A stretch of DNA of 64,000 nt, taken from the NCBI RefSeq assembly GCF_900100605.1, contig NZ_FNCN01000006.1:150476-214475 (forward strand). The letters run 5' to 3'. This DNA comes from Sinosporangium album. Lineage in GTDB: Bacteria; Actinomycetota; Actinomycetes; Streptosporangiales; Streptosporangiaceae. This document shows, piece by piece, positions 18,685 to 27,319 of this stretch. Numbering within the stretch: the stretch's first letter is position 1; the number at the start of each line of letters is the position of its first letter. The position numbers and the translations under genes were made by a program. The notes under the pieces were generated by a model. The model had not been told where the DNA came from, ran no database searches, and saw only the letters and a program-made list of their open reading frames with translations.

Positions 18685-18731
18685 ACGCTTCCGACGGGCC
18701 CGAACCTGGCAGGCGGGCTCGTCGGAAGCGT
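18685..18731 (+). terminator. Hairpin terminator after the acyltransferase gene
   Basis: ACGCTTCCGACG pairs perfectly with CGTCGGAAGCGT; an inner GGCCCG/CGGGCT extends the stem with one G-U pair. It lies 36 bases after the stop codon. No T-run follows, as is common in high-GC actinomycetes. Confidence 0.65.
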
Positions 18732-18735
18732 CCTC

Positions 18736-18787
18736 GTACAGGAACCGCGTACAGGAACCGCGTACAGGAACCGCGTACAGGAACCGC
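18736..18787. repeat. Four tandem 13-bp repeats
   Basis: The unit GTACAGGAACCGC is repeated exactly four times without gaps, directly after the terminator hairpin and about 60 bases before the candidate iron box of the O-methyltransferase gene. Function unknown; it could be a slipped-strand expansion or protein-binding array. Confidence 0.9.
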
Positions 18788-18848
18788 CGATCTCGCCCCG
18801 GAACCTCCGGATCACTGTGACCTCATGTCTTGGACGCCGGACAACTGG

Positions 18849-18867
18849 TTAGGTTAGCCTCACTTCC
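18849..18867 (+). promoter_or_regulatory. Candidate iron box (IdeR/DmdR type)
   Basis: TTAGGTTAGCCTCACTTCC matches 14 of 19 positions of the actinobacterial iron-box consensus (TTAGGTTAGGCTCACCTAA, recalled from DmdR/IdeR studies); the left half is perfect and the right half is weak. It lies 52 bases before the O-methyltransferase start, where a repressor could block the promoter. Confidence 0.5.
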
Positions 18868-18918
18868 ACCATTCGATGGTTGACCATGGTGCCCCCAGCT
18901 TGGCGACAAGGAGATGAG

Positions 18919-19977
18919 ATGACCGATTCCCCCACAACCCGCCTGGCCACCGACGACCAGACGTACGTCCTCCGGCTGCTGTTCGGCTTCTTCGGTGCTC
19001 AGGCCATGCAGGCTTTCGCCTCCCTCGGCTTCGCAGACCACCTGGGCGACAAACCCCGCAGCGCCGAGGAGGTCGCCGCAGCGACCGACTGCGATGCCCC
19101 CTCGACCTACCGCCTCCTGCGCCTGGCCGCGGTGCTGCGCCTCGTCGAGGCCCATGGCGACGGCACGTTCACCCTCGCTCCCGCCGGCGCCCTGCTGGCC
19201 TCGGACCACCCGAACTCGCTCCGGGACATCGTCCGGTTCTTCGCCGGGCGCGAGCAGTGGCTCTCCTGGGCAGAGCTCGATACGGCGGTCAAGACCGGCG
19301 ACCCCACCGTCGACCAGGTGCTGGGGAAATCGTTCTTCCCCTATCTCGCCGAGCACCCGGAGCGCTCGCAGGTGTTCAACTCGGCGATGACCGGTTTCAC
19401 CAGGCTCGACGGGCCCGGCATCGCCGCGGGCGCCGACCTCTCGTCGTTCACGAGCATCGTCGATGTCGGCGGCGGCAACGGCGCTCTCCTCGCCGCGTGC
19501 CTCCAGGCCAATCCGTCGCTGCGCGGCGAGCTCCTGGACTCGGAGAAGGGCCTCGGCGAGGCCGAGGCGGTGCTGCAGGCCGCGGGCGTGCGCGACCGGG
19601 TCACTCTCACCGCCGGGGATTTCTTCGTCTCCGTTCCCCAGGGGCACGACGCCTACATGCTCAAAAGCATCATCCACGACTGGGACGATGAGAAGTCCCG
19701 CCTGATCCTCTCCACTTGCAGGGAGGCGATGCGGCCGGACTCCACCCTCCTCGTCGTGGAGCCGGTCGTCGCCGACGACCCCGCCGCCTGGTCGGAGGCG
19801 CCGGCGCTCCTGATGAGCGACCTCAACATGCTGGTGATGACCGGAGGCAAGGAACGCACGGCATCCGAATTCGAAGCCCTGCTGTCCAGCGCCGGTTTCC
19901 GGCTGGAGGGCATCGTCTCCTGCCCCGGCACGGGATTCCAGATCATTCGGGGGAAGCCGCAACCGCAGGACGCCTGA
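18919..19977 (+). CDS. O-methyltransferase (AcsM/hydroxyindole O-methyltransferase-like)
   Basis: 352 residues. A winged-helix dimerisation domain (residues 1-100) precedes a Rossmann SAM domain with FTSIVDVGGGNGALLAACL, the KSIIHDWDDEKSRLIL segment that carries the catalytic His/Asp of this family, and VVEPVV. These enzymes methylate hydroxyl groups of small aromatic or polyketide metabolites. The ATG at 18919 is fixed by an excellent AAGGAGATGAG site. A candidate iron box lies upstream, hinting at iron-controlled expression. No biosynthetic core enzyme is adjacent, so the substrate is unknown; a GT4 gene follows by 119 bases. Confidence 0.87.
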   Translation: MTDSPTTRLATDDQTYVLRLLFGFFGAQAMQAFASLGFADHLGDKPRSAEEVAAATDCDAPSTYRLLRLAAVLRLVEAHGDGTFTLAPAGALLASDHPNSLRDIVRFFAGREQWLSWAELDTAVKTGDPTVDQVLGKSFFPYLAEHPERSQVFNSAMTGFTRLDGPGIAAGADLSSFTSIVDVGGGNGALLAACLQANPSLRGELLDSEKGLGEAEAVLQAAGVRDRVTLTAGDFFVSVPQGHDAYMLKSIIHDWDDEKSRLILSTCREAMRPDSTLLVVEPVVADDPAAWSEAPALLMSDLNMLVMTGGKERTASEFEALLSSAGFRLEGIVSCPGTGFQIIRGKPQPQDA

Positions 19978-20096
19978 TCCGGCCCGCCTCCGGGACAGGC
20001 GTGACCCGGAGGCGGCACCGGCTGTTCCGCGGGACTTCACCGAAAGTTCACACAGGTCACGCAGAGTGGTCGACCTGGCGTCGCAGGCTCGCGACT

Positions 20097-21158
20097 GTGC
20101 GGTTCTGTATCGGGACAATCATTCACCATCCTGAGGACACCCGGATCATGCACCGGCAGATCCAGGCGCTTCTCAACGCTGGTCACGACATCACCTACAT
20201 CGCGCCGTTCACCCACTGCAACGTCACCCCGCCCGCCGGAATACGGGCCGTGGACGTGCCGCGTGCCGTGGGCTCCCGCCGTACGCGGGCGTTGCGGCAC
20301 GCGCGGAGCGCGTTGAAACGGGCGGTGGGCGACGCCGACATGCTCATCGTGCACGACGCCGAACTGCTGCGGTGCCTGCCCCGGCAGCGGCCCGCGACCG
20401 TGTGGGACGTTCACGAACACCCCACCCCCTCGTGGTTCGACCGGTGGACCGCGAGCCGCATGGAGCAGCGCATCCACATCATCCTGAGCGAACCCACCCT
20501 GAACGAGCGTTTCGCCCGCCGCCATCGCGTCATCCCGGACGGCGTCGTGGTCCCCGCCGGTCCGCCTCCGGTTCCCGGTGACCGCCGCGTCGTCCATGTC
20601 GGGCGGCTCTCCGTGGAACGCGGCGCGCTGGAGCTCATCGAGCTCGGCCGGGCGCTGACCTCACGCGGACTGAGGCTCGACCTCATCGGGCCGGCCGACC
20701 CCCCGGTACGGCCGGCCCTGCGTGACGCCCAGCGTGAAGGCGTCCTCGACTGGTATGGCCATGTGAGCCACCCCCACGCCATGCGCATGGCCCGCGGGTC
20801 ACTCGCCGGGCTGTCGTTGACGCGTGACGTCCACCCGGTACGGCGGTCGCTTCCGACGCACATCATCGAATACATGGCGGGCGGCATCCCCGTGGTCGCC
20901 ACGCCGCTACCCGCCATCGACGAGGTGCTGGAACGTTCCGGCTGCGGCCTCACGGTCCCGTTCGGCGACGTGGACGCCGCGCTGCGCGCCGTCCTCGACC
21001 TGCGGGCCGACCCGGAACGGCGTACGGCCATGGGCCGGGCCGGCCACGCCGAGGCCCTCCGCGGCCACCGGTGGGACCCGGCCCCGCTCGTCCGGCGGCT
21101 GGAAGGGTGGGCCGCTCCCCGGCCGCACACCGCCATGGCGGCTGAGCTCTTCGCCTAG
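20097..21158 (+). CDS. GT4-family glycosyltransferase
   Basis: 353 residues from a GTG giving VRFCIGTIIHHPEDTRIMHR, a typical start of this GT4 subgroup. It has VVHVGRLSVERGALELIEL at the donor domain entrance and HIIEYMAGGIPVVATPLPAI at the sugar-nucleotide site. No membrane spans. Codons upstream of 20097 are open but overlap the O-methyltransferase and lack family similarity. It may be co-transcribed with the O-methyltransferase. Its stop overlaps the convergent membrane-protein stop by four bases. Acceptor and sugar unknown. Confidence 0.82.
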   Translation: MRFCIGTIIHHPEDTRIMHRQIQALLNAGHDITYIAPFTHCNVTPPAGIRAVDVPRAVGSRRTRALRHARSALKRAVGDADMLIVHDAELLRCLPRQRPATVWDVHEHPTPSWFDRWTASRMEQRIHIILSEPTLNERFARRHRVIPDGVVVPAGPPPVPGDRRVVHVGRLSVERGALELIELGRALTSRGLRLDLIGPADPPVRPALRDAQREGVLDWYGHVSHPHAMRMARGSLAGLSLTRDVHPVRRSLPTHIIEYMAGGIPVVATPLPAIDEVLERSGCGLTVPFGDVDAALRAVLDLRADPERRTAMGRAGHAEALRGHRWDPAPLVRRLEGWAAPRPHTAMAAELFA

Positions 21159-22114
21159 CGGTTCAGGTCGAACTGGGCATCGGCGAGGCGGATCGTCCGC
21201 ACCGCCGGGTCCTCCAGCATCGACGCGAGCCGTTCCACGGCATGGGACGCGACGAAACCGTAGGCCAGTCCCTCCTTCGCGGCTTTGCGCAGCCGTTCGA
21301 ACTTCAGGCCCACGCGGCCGATGTTCACGGCGTCGTGGTCAGTGCGTTTCTCCACCCAGAAGCGGAAATCCTTGAGCACCTCCTCGGATCTCTCGCTGCA
21401 CATGGCACCGCCCTCTCCGAAACCGTCGTTGGGGTACGCAATCGTGCGGTAGTCCTCGCTCCAGGTGATGGGGGTTGATCCTGGGGCGCGTTCGTAGACG
21501 ACCTGTCCGGCGCAGGCGTCATGCTTCTTTGCGAAGGCGGAGAGCTCTTGGGAGGTCAGCGGCCGGGTGAACTCGACCACGGCCAGCCCGTTCAGGGATT
21601 TCGGCAGGTTCTTCAAGACCCGCCTCATCTCCTCCTTGGGGTTGATGTCCCGGCCGATATAACTGAGCGCCTGGTTGAGCGTTGTGCCCATGCTGCCCGC
21701 GTCGAGCGGCACCGGACTCAGACGGCCGAAGAAGTCCTGTTCTATGGTCCGGGTGACGCCGCCGAAGCCTCTCCCGGTGAAAAACGCGCCCATCGCCCGC
21801 CTCGGCGACAGCGTCACGGTGAAGGACATCGATGTGACGTCCGTGTCGCAGCACTCCCCGACCTCGATGTGCAATCCCGGATAGGCGACCCGCAGTGCCG
21901 TACCCGCCACGTCCAGCATGCGCAGGCCCCTGTCACCGCGCATCTGGAGGAGGGAAGAGCCGGTCACCACGGCTGCGGGCACCAGGACGAGAAGCGCCAC
22001 CACCACGATCGCCGTGCGCAGGATGCCTCGCCGTACGGCACGGCGTGTGCGTTTGGCGTCGAACTCGGGAATCGGAGGCAGCTCGTCCGCCTCCATGTCG
22101 TGGTCATTGCTCAT
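21155..22114 (-). CDS. Sigma-factor-coupled single-TM protein (possible anti-sigma factor)
   Basis: 319 residues. A 45-residue acidic then basic cytoplasmic segment is followed by one TM helix (TAIVVVALLVLVPAAVV) and a 240-residue extracytoplasmic domain with four cysteines (ECC, DAC, AMC). Its ATG overlaps the stop of the ECF sigma gene (ATGA), the classic arrangement for sigma/anti-sigma pairs. No zinc-binding HxxxCxxC anti-sigma motif is seen, so the anti-sigma role is inferred only from linkage and topology. I do not recognise the extracytoplasmic domain. Confidence 0.72.
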   Translation of the reverse strand: MSNDHDMEADELPPIPEFDAKRTRRAVRRGILRTAIVVVALLVLVPAAVVTGSSLLQMRGDRGLRMLDVAGTALRVAYPGLHIEVGECCDTDVTSMSFTVTLSPRRAMGAFFTGRGFGGVTRTIEQDFFGRLSPVPLDAGSMGTTLNQALSYIGRDINPKEEMRRVLKNLPKSLNGLAVVEFTRPLTSQELSAFAKKHDACAGQVVYERAPGSTPITWSEDYRTIAYPNDGFGEGGAMCSERSEEVLKDFRFWVEKRTDHDAVNIGRVGLKFERLRKAAKEGLAYGFVASHAVERLASMLEDPAVRTIRLADAQFDLNR

Positions 22115-22611
22115 ACGGGTGCTCCGTACTTCTCTGCGAAGGTGGCGCGGGCGCGCCACAGGGCGGTTTTGACGGACTGGGGTGAGCGGCCGGTCATGGC
22201 GGCGATCTCCGCTAAGGAGAATCCGTCGAAGTAGAAAAGCTCAAGCAGTCGGCGTGGGCCGTCCGGCATGCGCGCGAGGACGCGCCGGACGTCGAGGGCC
22301 GATTCCCGCTGCTCCTGTGGGAAGGCTCCGAGTTCCTCCGCCTTCGGGAGTGGCAGTTCCGTACGGCTGCGCCGCATGTGGTCGACGAGCGTGTTGCGGG
22401 CGATACTGAGCAGCCACGCGGCAGGTGAGCCACCCCGACGGCCCAGTAGGGCGCGGGTCGCCTTGACGAAGGTCTCCTGGGCGAGGTCCTCGGCGAGGTG
22501 CGGATCAGCAGTCCTGCGGAGGAGGTAGCCGCAGACCAGCCGCCAGTGTTCGCGGTACAGTCCCTCGATGTCGTCGCCGATGATCGCCTCCGCGGCGGTT
22601 GGATAGTCACC
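22111..22611 (-). CDS. ECF-type RNA polymerase sigma factor, start codon missing
   Basis: The frame encodes about 166 residues with both sigma domains: region 2 (YREHWRLVCGYLL, then AEDLAQETFVKATRALL and AWLLSIARNTLVDHMRR) and region 4 (MPDGPRRLLELFYFDGFSLAE, with the HTH AAMTGRSPQSVKTALWRAR). Between the upstream in-frame TGA and region 2 there is no ATG, GTG or TTG; the first in-frame ATG falls after region 2. A GTG preceded by a good context lies one frame away, and adding one base after it (CAACC to CAAACC) would restore a normal start. So the gene is either frameshifted, mis-sequenced, or uses a non-standard start. Confidence 0.75.
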   Translation of the reverse strand, partial: GDYPTAAEAIIGDDIEGLYREHWRLVCGYLLRRTADPHLAEDLAQETFVKATRALLGRRGGSPAAWLLSIARNTLVDHMRRSRTELPLPKAEELGAFPQEQRESALDVRRVLARMPDGPRRLLELFYFDGFSLAEIAAMTGRSPQSVKTALWRARATFAEKYGAPV

Positions 22612-22692
22612 TCACATAAGACGACACCGCACGCGAAAAGGTCACATGGCCTATGCGGCGGAGGTCGCGGCTGAGGCGACGGGAGCGTCGCA

Positions 22693-22748
22693 ATGTCCAT
22701 GCGCGGACATGTCCCCCAGAGGACAACGTCCCCAATAGGACATGTCCT
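22693..22748. promoter_or_regulatory. Cluster of GGACATGTCC palindromes
   Basis: GGACATGTCC occurs exactly at 22705-22714 and, extended to AGGACATGTCCT, at 22737-22748. Between them lies the related GGACAACGTCC, and ATGTCC half-site precedes at 22693. The cluster sits in the divergent region between the sigma gene and the carbonic anhydrase gene. It looks like an operator array for a dimeric regulator. The same core is the centre of a 30-bp palindrome near 48.05 kb. Confidence 0.55.
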
Positions 22749-22889
22749 AATTTGACCAGCCATAAAGCCTAGAACCCAGTTACCGCACGAAATATCGTGC
22801 AATTAGCCGATCAGCCGATTCCGGCAATCAGCAAATCCCCACTGTTCCGCCTGGCCGGATTGGCGTCGCACAAACTGGGAGGGCAAAGA

Positions 22890-23651
22890 ATGAAATTCCG
22901 CCGTACGCGTCTCTTGGGAGCCGCTCTCATCACAATGGCCGTATCCGCCTCACTCGCGCCCGTCAGCGGTGCGACGGCGTCAACGCCGGCCGAAAGCCCG
23001 ATCGATATCGTCACGGTGTCCTCGACGCCCGACACCCGGGATTTGGCGCCCAGCTACAACATCGCCACTCAGACCGTCACCATGGAATACAAGAGCAAGG
23101 GTTCTTGCACTGCCCGCCAGGCCGACGAGGACATTCACGGGAAGGCGAACGGCACCGCAACCTGGGATAAGTCCATTCAGTTCGACGGCGTCGACTATGT
23201 GTTCCAGGAGATCCACTACCACGCCACGGCCGAGCACGAGGTGTCCGGCGCGAACCGCGGCGCGGAGGCGCACCTCGTGCACAAGAACGCCGCCGGCGAC
23301 TACCTCGTGCTGGCGGTGCACCTCACGGACGGCGGCGCTACGGGCTCTGAGCACGACAAGCTCATCACCAGCTCCCCGCCGACCGAGTGCGGGGGCTCGG
23401 CGAACCGCACGGGCGTCAGCCTCAGAGGGCTTCTCCCCACCGACGTCGACCGCTCCTGGCGTTATGTGGGGTCGCTGACGACGCCTCTGGGCGGCCCGTA
23501 TCTCCAGCCCGTCCAGTGGGTCGTCTTCAAGGACACGATGACAGTGCAGACCAGCACCTGGAACGCCCTCCGGGGCATTTGGTCGGGGCTCACCAACCAC
23601 AACTCCAAGCCGCACACCGCCGACACCCCGGTTATCACGCAATATCCGTAA
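22890..23651 (+). CDS. Secreted alpha-carbonic anhydrase
   Basis: 253 residues with a Sec signal peptide (MKFRRTRLLGAALITMAV, cleavage near ATA-STP). The alpha-CA fold is shown by ESPIDI near residue 35, the zinc ligands His109 and His111 in EIHYHATAEHEVSG, His128 in AEAHLVHKN, and the GSLTTP segment with QPVQWVVF. These enzymes interconvert CO2 and bicarbonate outside the cell. The usual TTPPC-E substrate-pocket segment is replaced by TTPLGGPYLQ, so activity should be tested. The ATG has GGGAGGG upstream; an earlier ATG at 22797 would add a non-secretory leader. It ends at a bidirectional terminator. Confidence 0.85.
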   Translation: MKFRRTRLLGAALITMAVSASLAPVSGATASTPAESPIDIVTVSSTPDTRDLAPSYNIATQTVTMEYKSKGSCTARQADEDIHGKANGTATWDKSIQFDGVDYVFQEIHYHATAEHEVSGANRGAEAHLVHKNAAGDYLVLAVHLTDGGATGSEHDKLITSSPPTECGGSANRTGVSLRGLLPTDVDRSWRYVGSLTTPLGGPYLQPVQWVVFKDTMTVQTSTWNALRGIWSGLTNHNSKPHTADTPVITQYP

Positions 23652-23663
23652 CACCCCATAAAA

Positions 23664-23696
23664 TATCCCGCCCGGCCGCGAAGGCCGGGCGGGATA
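23664..23696. terminator. Bidirectional terminator
   Basis: TATCCCGCCCGGCC and its exact complement flank a five-base loop. It lies between the convergent carbonic anhydrase and subtilase genes; A-rich sequence precedes and T-rich sequence follows, so it can end transcripts from both sides. Confidence 0.85.
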
Positions 23697-23723
23697 CCGT
23701 CGTTTCCCTATCCGATCACATGC

Positions 23724-26700
23724 CTATGGGGCCGCCTTGTCTGGCCTTTCCGAAACTCGAATGGAATTGACAAGGGGGGAGCCGCTCCGCGCGAGGAAGG
23801 TCACATTGAGTTGCCCGTCGATGACTTTCACGGTGTACTGGCGGATGGTCGCGGCGCGCACACCGACTTCCTGTGCCAGGTCGAGGGCGGGCACGGCGAG
23901 TTCGTCTTCGACGTAGACGTCGACGACCCGACGCTCCGGGCGCATGTTGCGGGTTTCGGCGAAACCGAGTTCGACGGTGTAGACCCCTTGGGGAAGGTTG
24001 TCGAAACGGTATTCCGACATCGATTCGCGTCCACGCCTGAACAGTTCCTGGTCGGCGGTGCCCTTGATGGTCCTGCCCGTCGTGGAGACGCGGGTGCGGG
24101 TGCCCGCATAGCCGTGGCCGCCCGCGGTGTAGGCGCGGTCGGCGGCCCACTGTTCGCCGGTGGAGTCGACGACCTCGCGGGTGCCGCCCGCGTCGAGGGC
24201 GATGCGGAGCTTGGGCACGACCATGGTGACGGGGATCGCGATCTGCGGGTCCCTGCCGCTGGCCGAGCGCACCAGCAGCTTCCCGGCGCGGACAATGCCG
24301 GGGCCGGTGCCGGTGCTGCGCGCGGTGACGGTCACCGTGACGGACGCGCCCGGGGCGATGTCGCCGGTGGCAGGCGTCGCGCTCAACCAGCTTTGGGCGG
24401 GTTCGAGGGCCAAGGTGTAGGAGGTGGCGGAGCCGCCCAGGTTGGTGAGGATGACCGTGTCGGTCCTGCTGGACTCGGCGGGCATCACCAGGTCGAGTTC
24501 GCTCACCGAGGCGCTCACCCTGCCCGTGATCAGGGAGGCGTCCATGGCCGTGCGGGTGCCGGCGGCCACCGTGACGGGCTGGGTGACGGGGCCGTAGTGC
24601 TCCTTGGAGACGGTGACCTGGTGGTCGCCGACGGGGACCTGGGCGACGAAGGTGCCGTCCTCGGCCGTGGTGGAGGTCTCCCCGTCGCCGATCTTCACCG
24701 TGGCGCCGGCCAGGGGCCTGCCGTCGTTGGTGTCGGTGACGGTGCCGGCGAGCACCCCGTGGCGGCCGGCGGTGAAGGTGATGCTCTGGCCGTCCGTCAG
24801 GGAGGGCCTGTTGTAGGAATACTGGAATCCGTCGAGGCCGCCGTGGTCCTCGATGCCGATCGTGGCGCTGTCCCCCGACGAGAGCACGCCGCTCACCCCG
24901 CGGTAGCGGAAGCCGATCGAGCCGTCCTCACCGAGGACGGCGGCGAAGGAGATCTTGACGCTCCGGTCCTGGACGAAGGTCACGTCACGCCATTCGACGA
25001 CGAAAGACCGGCGCGGCGCCGTACCGACGGTGGCGGTGTAGACGCCCGATGCCCCCTCGACTGCGATGTCATCCCAGAACGGGTAGATCGCCGCGTTTGT
25101 CGGGCTGTACATGGGAACCTGCCGGTTCTCTTGCGAACCCCAGTCGTCGAGGAAACTGAGCCAGCCTCCCCGGGACACCCTGACGCCCGTGTAGGTCTTG
25201 CCGTAGTGCATGACGGGGAACGGCAACGCCACCGAGGGCACCGGCACCTGGGTGAAGTCCACCTTGCGGGTGCCGGGGACGTAGGGCTCCTTGCCGACGA
25301 CGCAGCTGTAGCCGAACGCGTCGGTACGGCGGGGCATCGCGATGTCCTTGGTCGTCGCCGCGTTCACCGTGACGGTCTCGGCCGTGGCGCCCGCGCAGCG
25401 GGTGCGCGGCGGGGTGGCCTCCAGGGTGTGGTCTCCGGCGGGCATCGGGAGGCTGTAGCGTCCCGCAGCGTCGGTGACCACCGTCGTCTCGGTGCCGGCC
25501 ACGCCGATCGTGACGCCCGCTTCGGGGCCGCCGTCGATGGTGACCGTTCCCGAGACGGGGTGCGTCGGCAGCGCGGTCAGCGCGATATCGTGGCGGGCCG
25601 TCCGGCCGTCGGACACGGTGACGGTCGCGGTGGCTTCGCCGTACCCGAGGCCGCGTGCGGTCACCCGGTAGGTGCCGACTTTAAGGTGGGGCAGGCTGTA
25701 GGTTCCGTCCTTGCCGGTGACGAGCTTGCGGTTCAGTGGCCCGGCGACGGTGAGCGCCACCTGCGCGACCGGGGAGCCGCCCGAGGTGCCCGAGGTGCCC
25801 GAGGTGACCGTGCCGCTGAGGCCGCCGACGCGGCCGGTGGGGGCGTCGGTCAACGCCCGGTGGGCGTCGAGGCGGCCCTCGCCCCAGACGTTGTTCTTGG
25901 CGGCGGTGCCGCCGCAGCTCCTGTCGTCGACGTCGACGGCCGTCCGGTCGAGTAGCTCGCGGGTCGCGGCGACGTCGCGCTTCAGCGCGGGCGCTGCCGC
26001 CCACAGCAGCGCCACGGTGGCCGCGACGTGCGGCGAAGCCATCGAGGTGCCGGATTTCAGGCCGTAGCCGTTCCCCGGCAGCGCGGAGCGGATGTCGACG
26101 CCCGGGGCGGCGATGTTGGGTTTGATCTCGCCTTTCTCGCCCGCGCCGCGCTTGGAGAAGTTCGCGATCGCGTTGTTGATGTCGAAGGCGCCCACGCTGT
26201 AGGCGTCGACGTCGGCTCCGGGGGACCCTGCGGTGTTGCAGGTCGCGTTGGCGTTGCCGCTGGCGAAGACGGGGAAGATACCGGCCGCGGTCCAGGTGTC
26301 GATCACCGGCTTGTACCAGGCGTTGATCTCGGTGACGGTCCAGGAATTGTTGACCACGTGAGGCGCGAGGTCGGGGCGGGGGTTCTGCCCCTTCAGGTCG
26401 GTGGGGGCCAGCAGCCACTGGCCGGCGCTCAGCAGGGAGCTGTGCGAGCAGCCGCCCAGGCACGCGTTGACCGAGATCCACGTCGCGCCGGGAGCGACGC
26501 CGACGGACTCGCCCACCATGGTGCCCATGCTGTGGGTGCCGTGGCCGTTGAGGTCGCAGGGCGTTCCGCCGGGGCACAGGCCGCTGTAGTCATACCAGTT
26601 GTAGTTGTGGTCGACGGTGCCGTCCGCCTTCTTGCCGCGGTACTGCGCGGCCAAGGCGGGGTGGTCGTACTGCACGCCGGTGTCGACGTTCGCCACCACG

Positions 26701-27290
26701 ATGCCTTCGCCTCGGGTGCCGAACTCCTGCCAGACCTTGGGCGCGCCGACGCGGTCGACGTTCCATTCGACCGCGCCCGCCGCCTTCGGCTTTGTGACGC
26801 CCTTCGTTCCTTTTGTTCCCTTCGCCGCCGTGCCGCCGCTCTTCGGCGGCTCAGGCACGGGAACGACGCCGTCGGGCTCGATGCGCTGCACCTCGGGCAG
26901 CTTCGCGATCTCGGCGGCCAGGTCGGCGTCGCCGACGACCTTGACCGCGTTGGCGATCCAGAACGGGGTGAACTCCGCCTTACGGGAGGTGAGTAGGGCG
27001 CGTAAGCCTTTCTGGGAGGTTTCCGCGTATGCCGTCTTGGCTCTGAAGACCTCCGCGGCCTTGTCCGCCTTGCCGGTGACCTTGGCCGCCGCGCTGAGGT
27101 CGGCGCCTTCCTTCAAGGCCACGAGGAAGGAGGTCCGGCCGGTCTTCAGTTTCGCGAAGAGGCCCGTGTCCACCTTTCCGGGGGCGGGTTCGGGCGCGGC
27201 GGCCTGTGCCGTACCCGTGGGGATGAGAAATGCGAGGGCGGTGAGGGCGCCGAGCAGCACCGACCGCCGTGGTCGGGGAGAGCGTGACAT
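23724..27290 (-). CDS. Secreted multidomain subtilase (S8), active-site triad intact
   Basis: 1188 residues. Order: signal peptide (1-30), I9-like propeptide (about 35-145), S8 catalytic domain with Asp203 (ANVDTGVQYDHP), His250 (NGHGTHSMGT), Asn314 and Ser416 ([11 protein letters not shown]), two carboxypeptidase-regulatory-like beta domains (about 490-655), a nidogen-like domain containing YPFWDDIAVEG, a third regulatory-like domain, an Ig-like BACON-type domain, and a C-terminal malectin-like domain (ALDAGGTREVVDSTGE). It should be an extracellular endopeptidase, possibly held on glucans by the malectin module. The ATG follows GGAGACATTTC. It is last of three tandem paralogues, 29 bases after the second. 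Confidence 0.92.
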   Translation of the reverse strand: MSRSPRPRRSVLLGALTALAFLIPTGTAQAAAPEPAPGKVDTGLFAKLKTGRTSFLVALKEGADLSAAAKVTGKADKAAEVFRAKTAYAETSQKGLRALLTSRKAEFTPFWIANAVKVVGDADLAAEIAKLPEVQRIEPDGVVPVPEPPKSGGTAAKGTKGTKGVTKPKAAGAVEWNVDRVGAPKVWQEFGTRGEGIVVANVDTGVQYDHPALAAQYRGKKADGTVDHNYNWYDYSGLCPGGTPCDLNGHGTHSMGTMVGESVGVAPGATWISVNACLGGCSHSSLLSAGQWLLAPTDLKGQNPRPDLAPHVVNNSWTVTEINAWYKPVIDTWTAAGIFPVFASGNANATCNTAGSPGADVDAYSVGAFDINNAIANFSKRGAGEKGEIKPNIAAPGVDIRSALPGNGYGLKSGTSMASPHVAATVALLWAAAPALKRDVAATRELLDRTAVDVDDRSCGGTAAKNNVWGEGRLDAHRALTDAPTGRVGGLSGTVTSGTSGTSGGSPVAQVALTVAGPLNRKLVTGKDGTYSLPHLKVGTYRVTARGLGYGEATATVTVSDGRTARHDIALTALPTHPVSGTVTIDGGPEAGVTIGVAGTETTVVTDAAGRYSLPMPAGDHTLEATPPRTRCAGATAETVTVNAATTKDIAMPRRTDAFGYSCVVGKEPYVPGTRKVDFTQVPVPSVALPFPVMHYGKTYTGVRVSRGGWLSFLDDWGSQENRQVPMYSPTNAAIYPFWDDIAVEGASGVYTATVGTAPRRSFVVEWRDVTFVQDRSVKISFAAVLGEDGSIGFRYRGVSGVLSSGDSATIGIEDHGGLDGFQYSYNRPSLTDGQSITFTAGRHGVLAGTVTDTNDGRPLAGATVKIGDGETSTTAEDGTFVAQVPVGDHQVTVSKEHYGPVTQPVTVAAGTRTAMDASLITGRVSASVSELDLVMPAESSRTDTVILTNLGGSATSYTLALEPAQSWLSATPATGDIAPGASVTVTVTARSTGTGPGIVRAGKLLVRSASGRDPQIAIPVTMVVPKLRIALDAGGTREVVDSTGEQWAADRAYTAGGHGYAGTRTRVSTTGRTIKGTADQELFRRGRESMSEYRFDNLPQGVYTVELGFAETRNMRPERRVVDVYVEDELAVPALDLAQEVGVRAATIRQYTVKVIDGQLNVTFLARSGSPLVNSIRVSERPDKAAP

Positions 27291-27319
27291 GAAATGTCTC
27301 CAACGGGAGAGTCAGTCGG

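Noticed and set aside
23811-25955. Very long open frames opposite the subtilase genes
   Set aside because: They are antisense shadows produced by high third-position GC; their products are Gly/Asp/Val-rich without domains.
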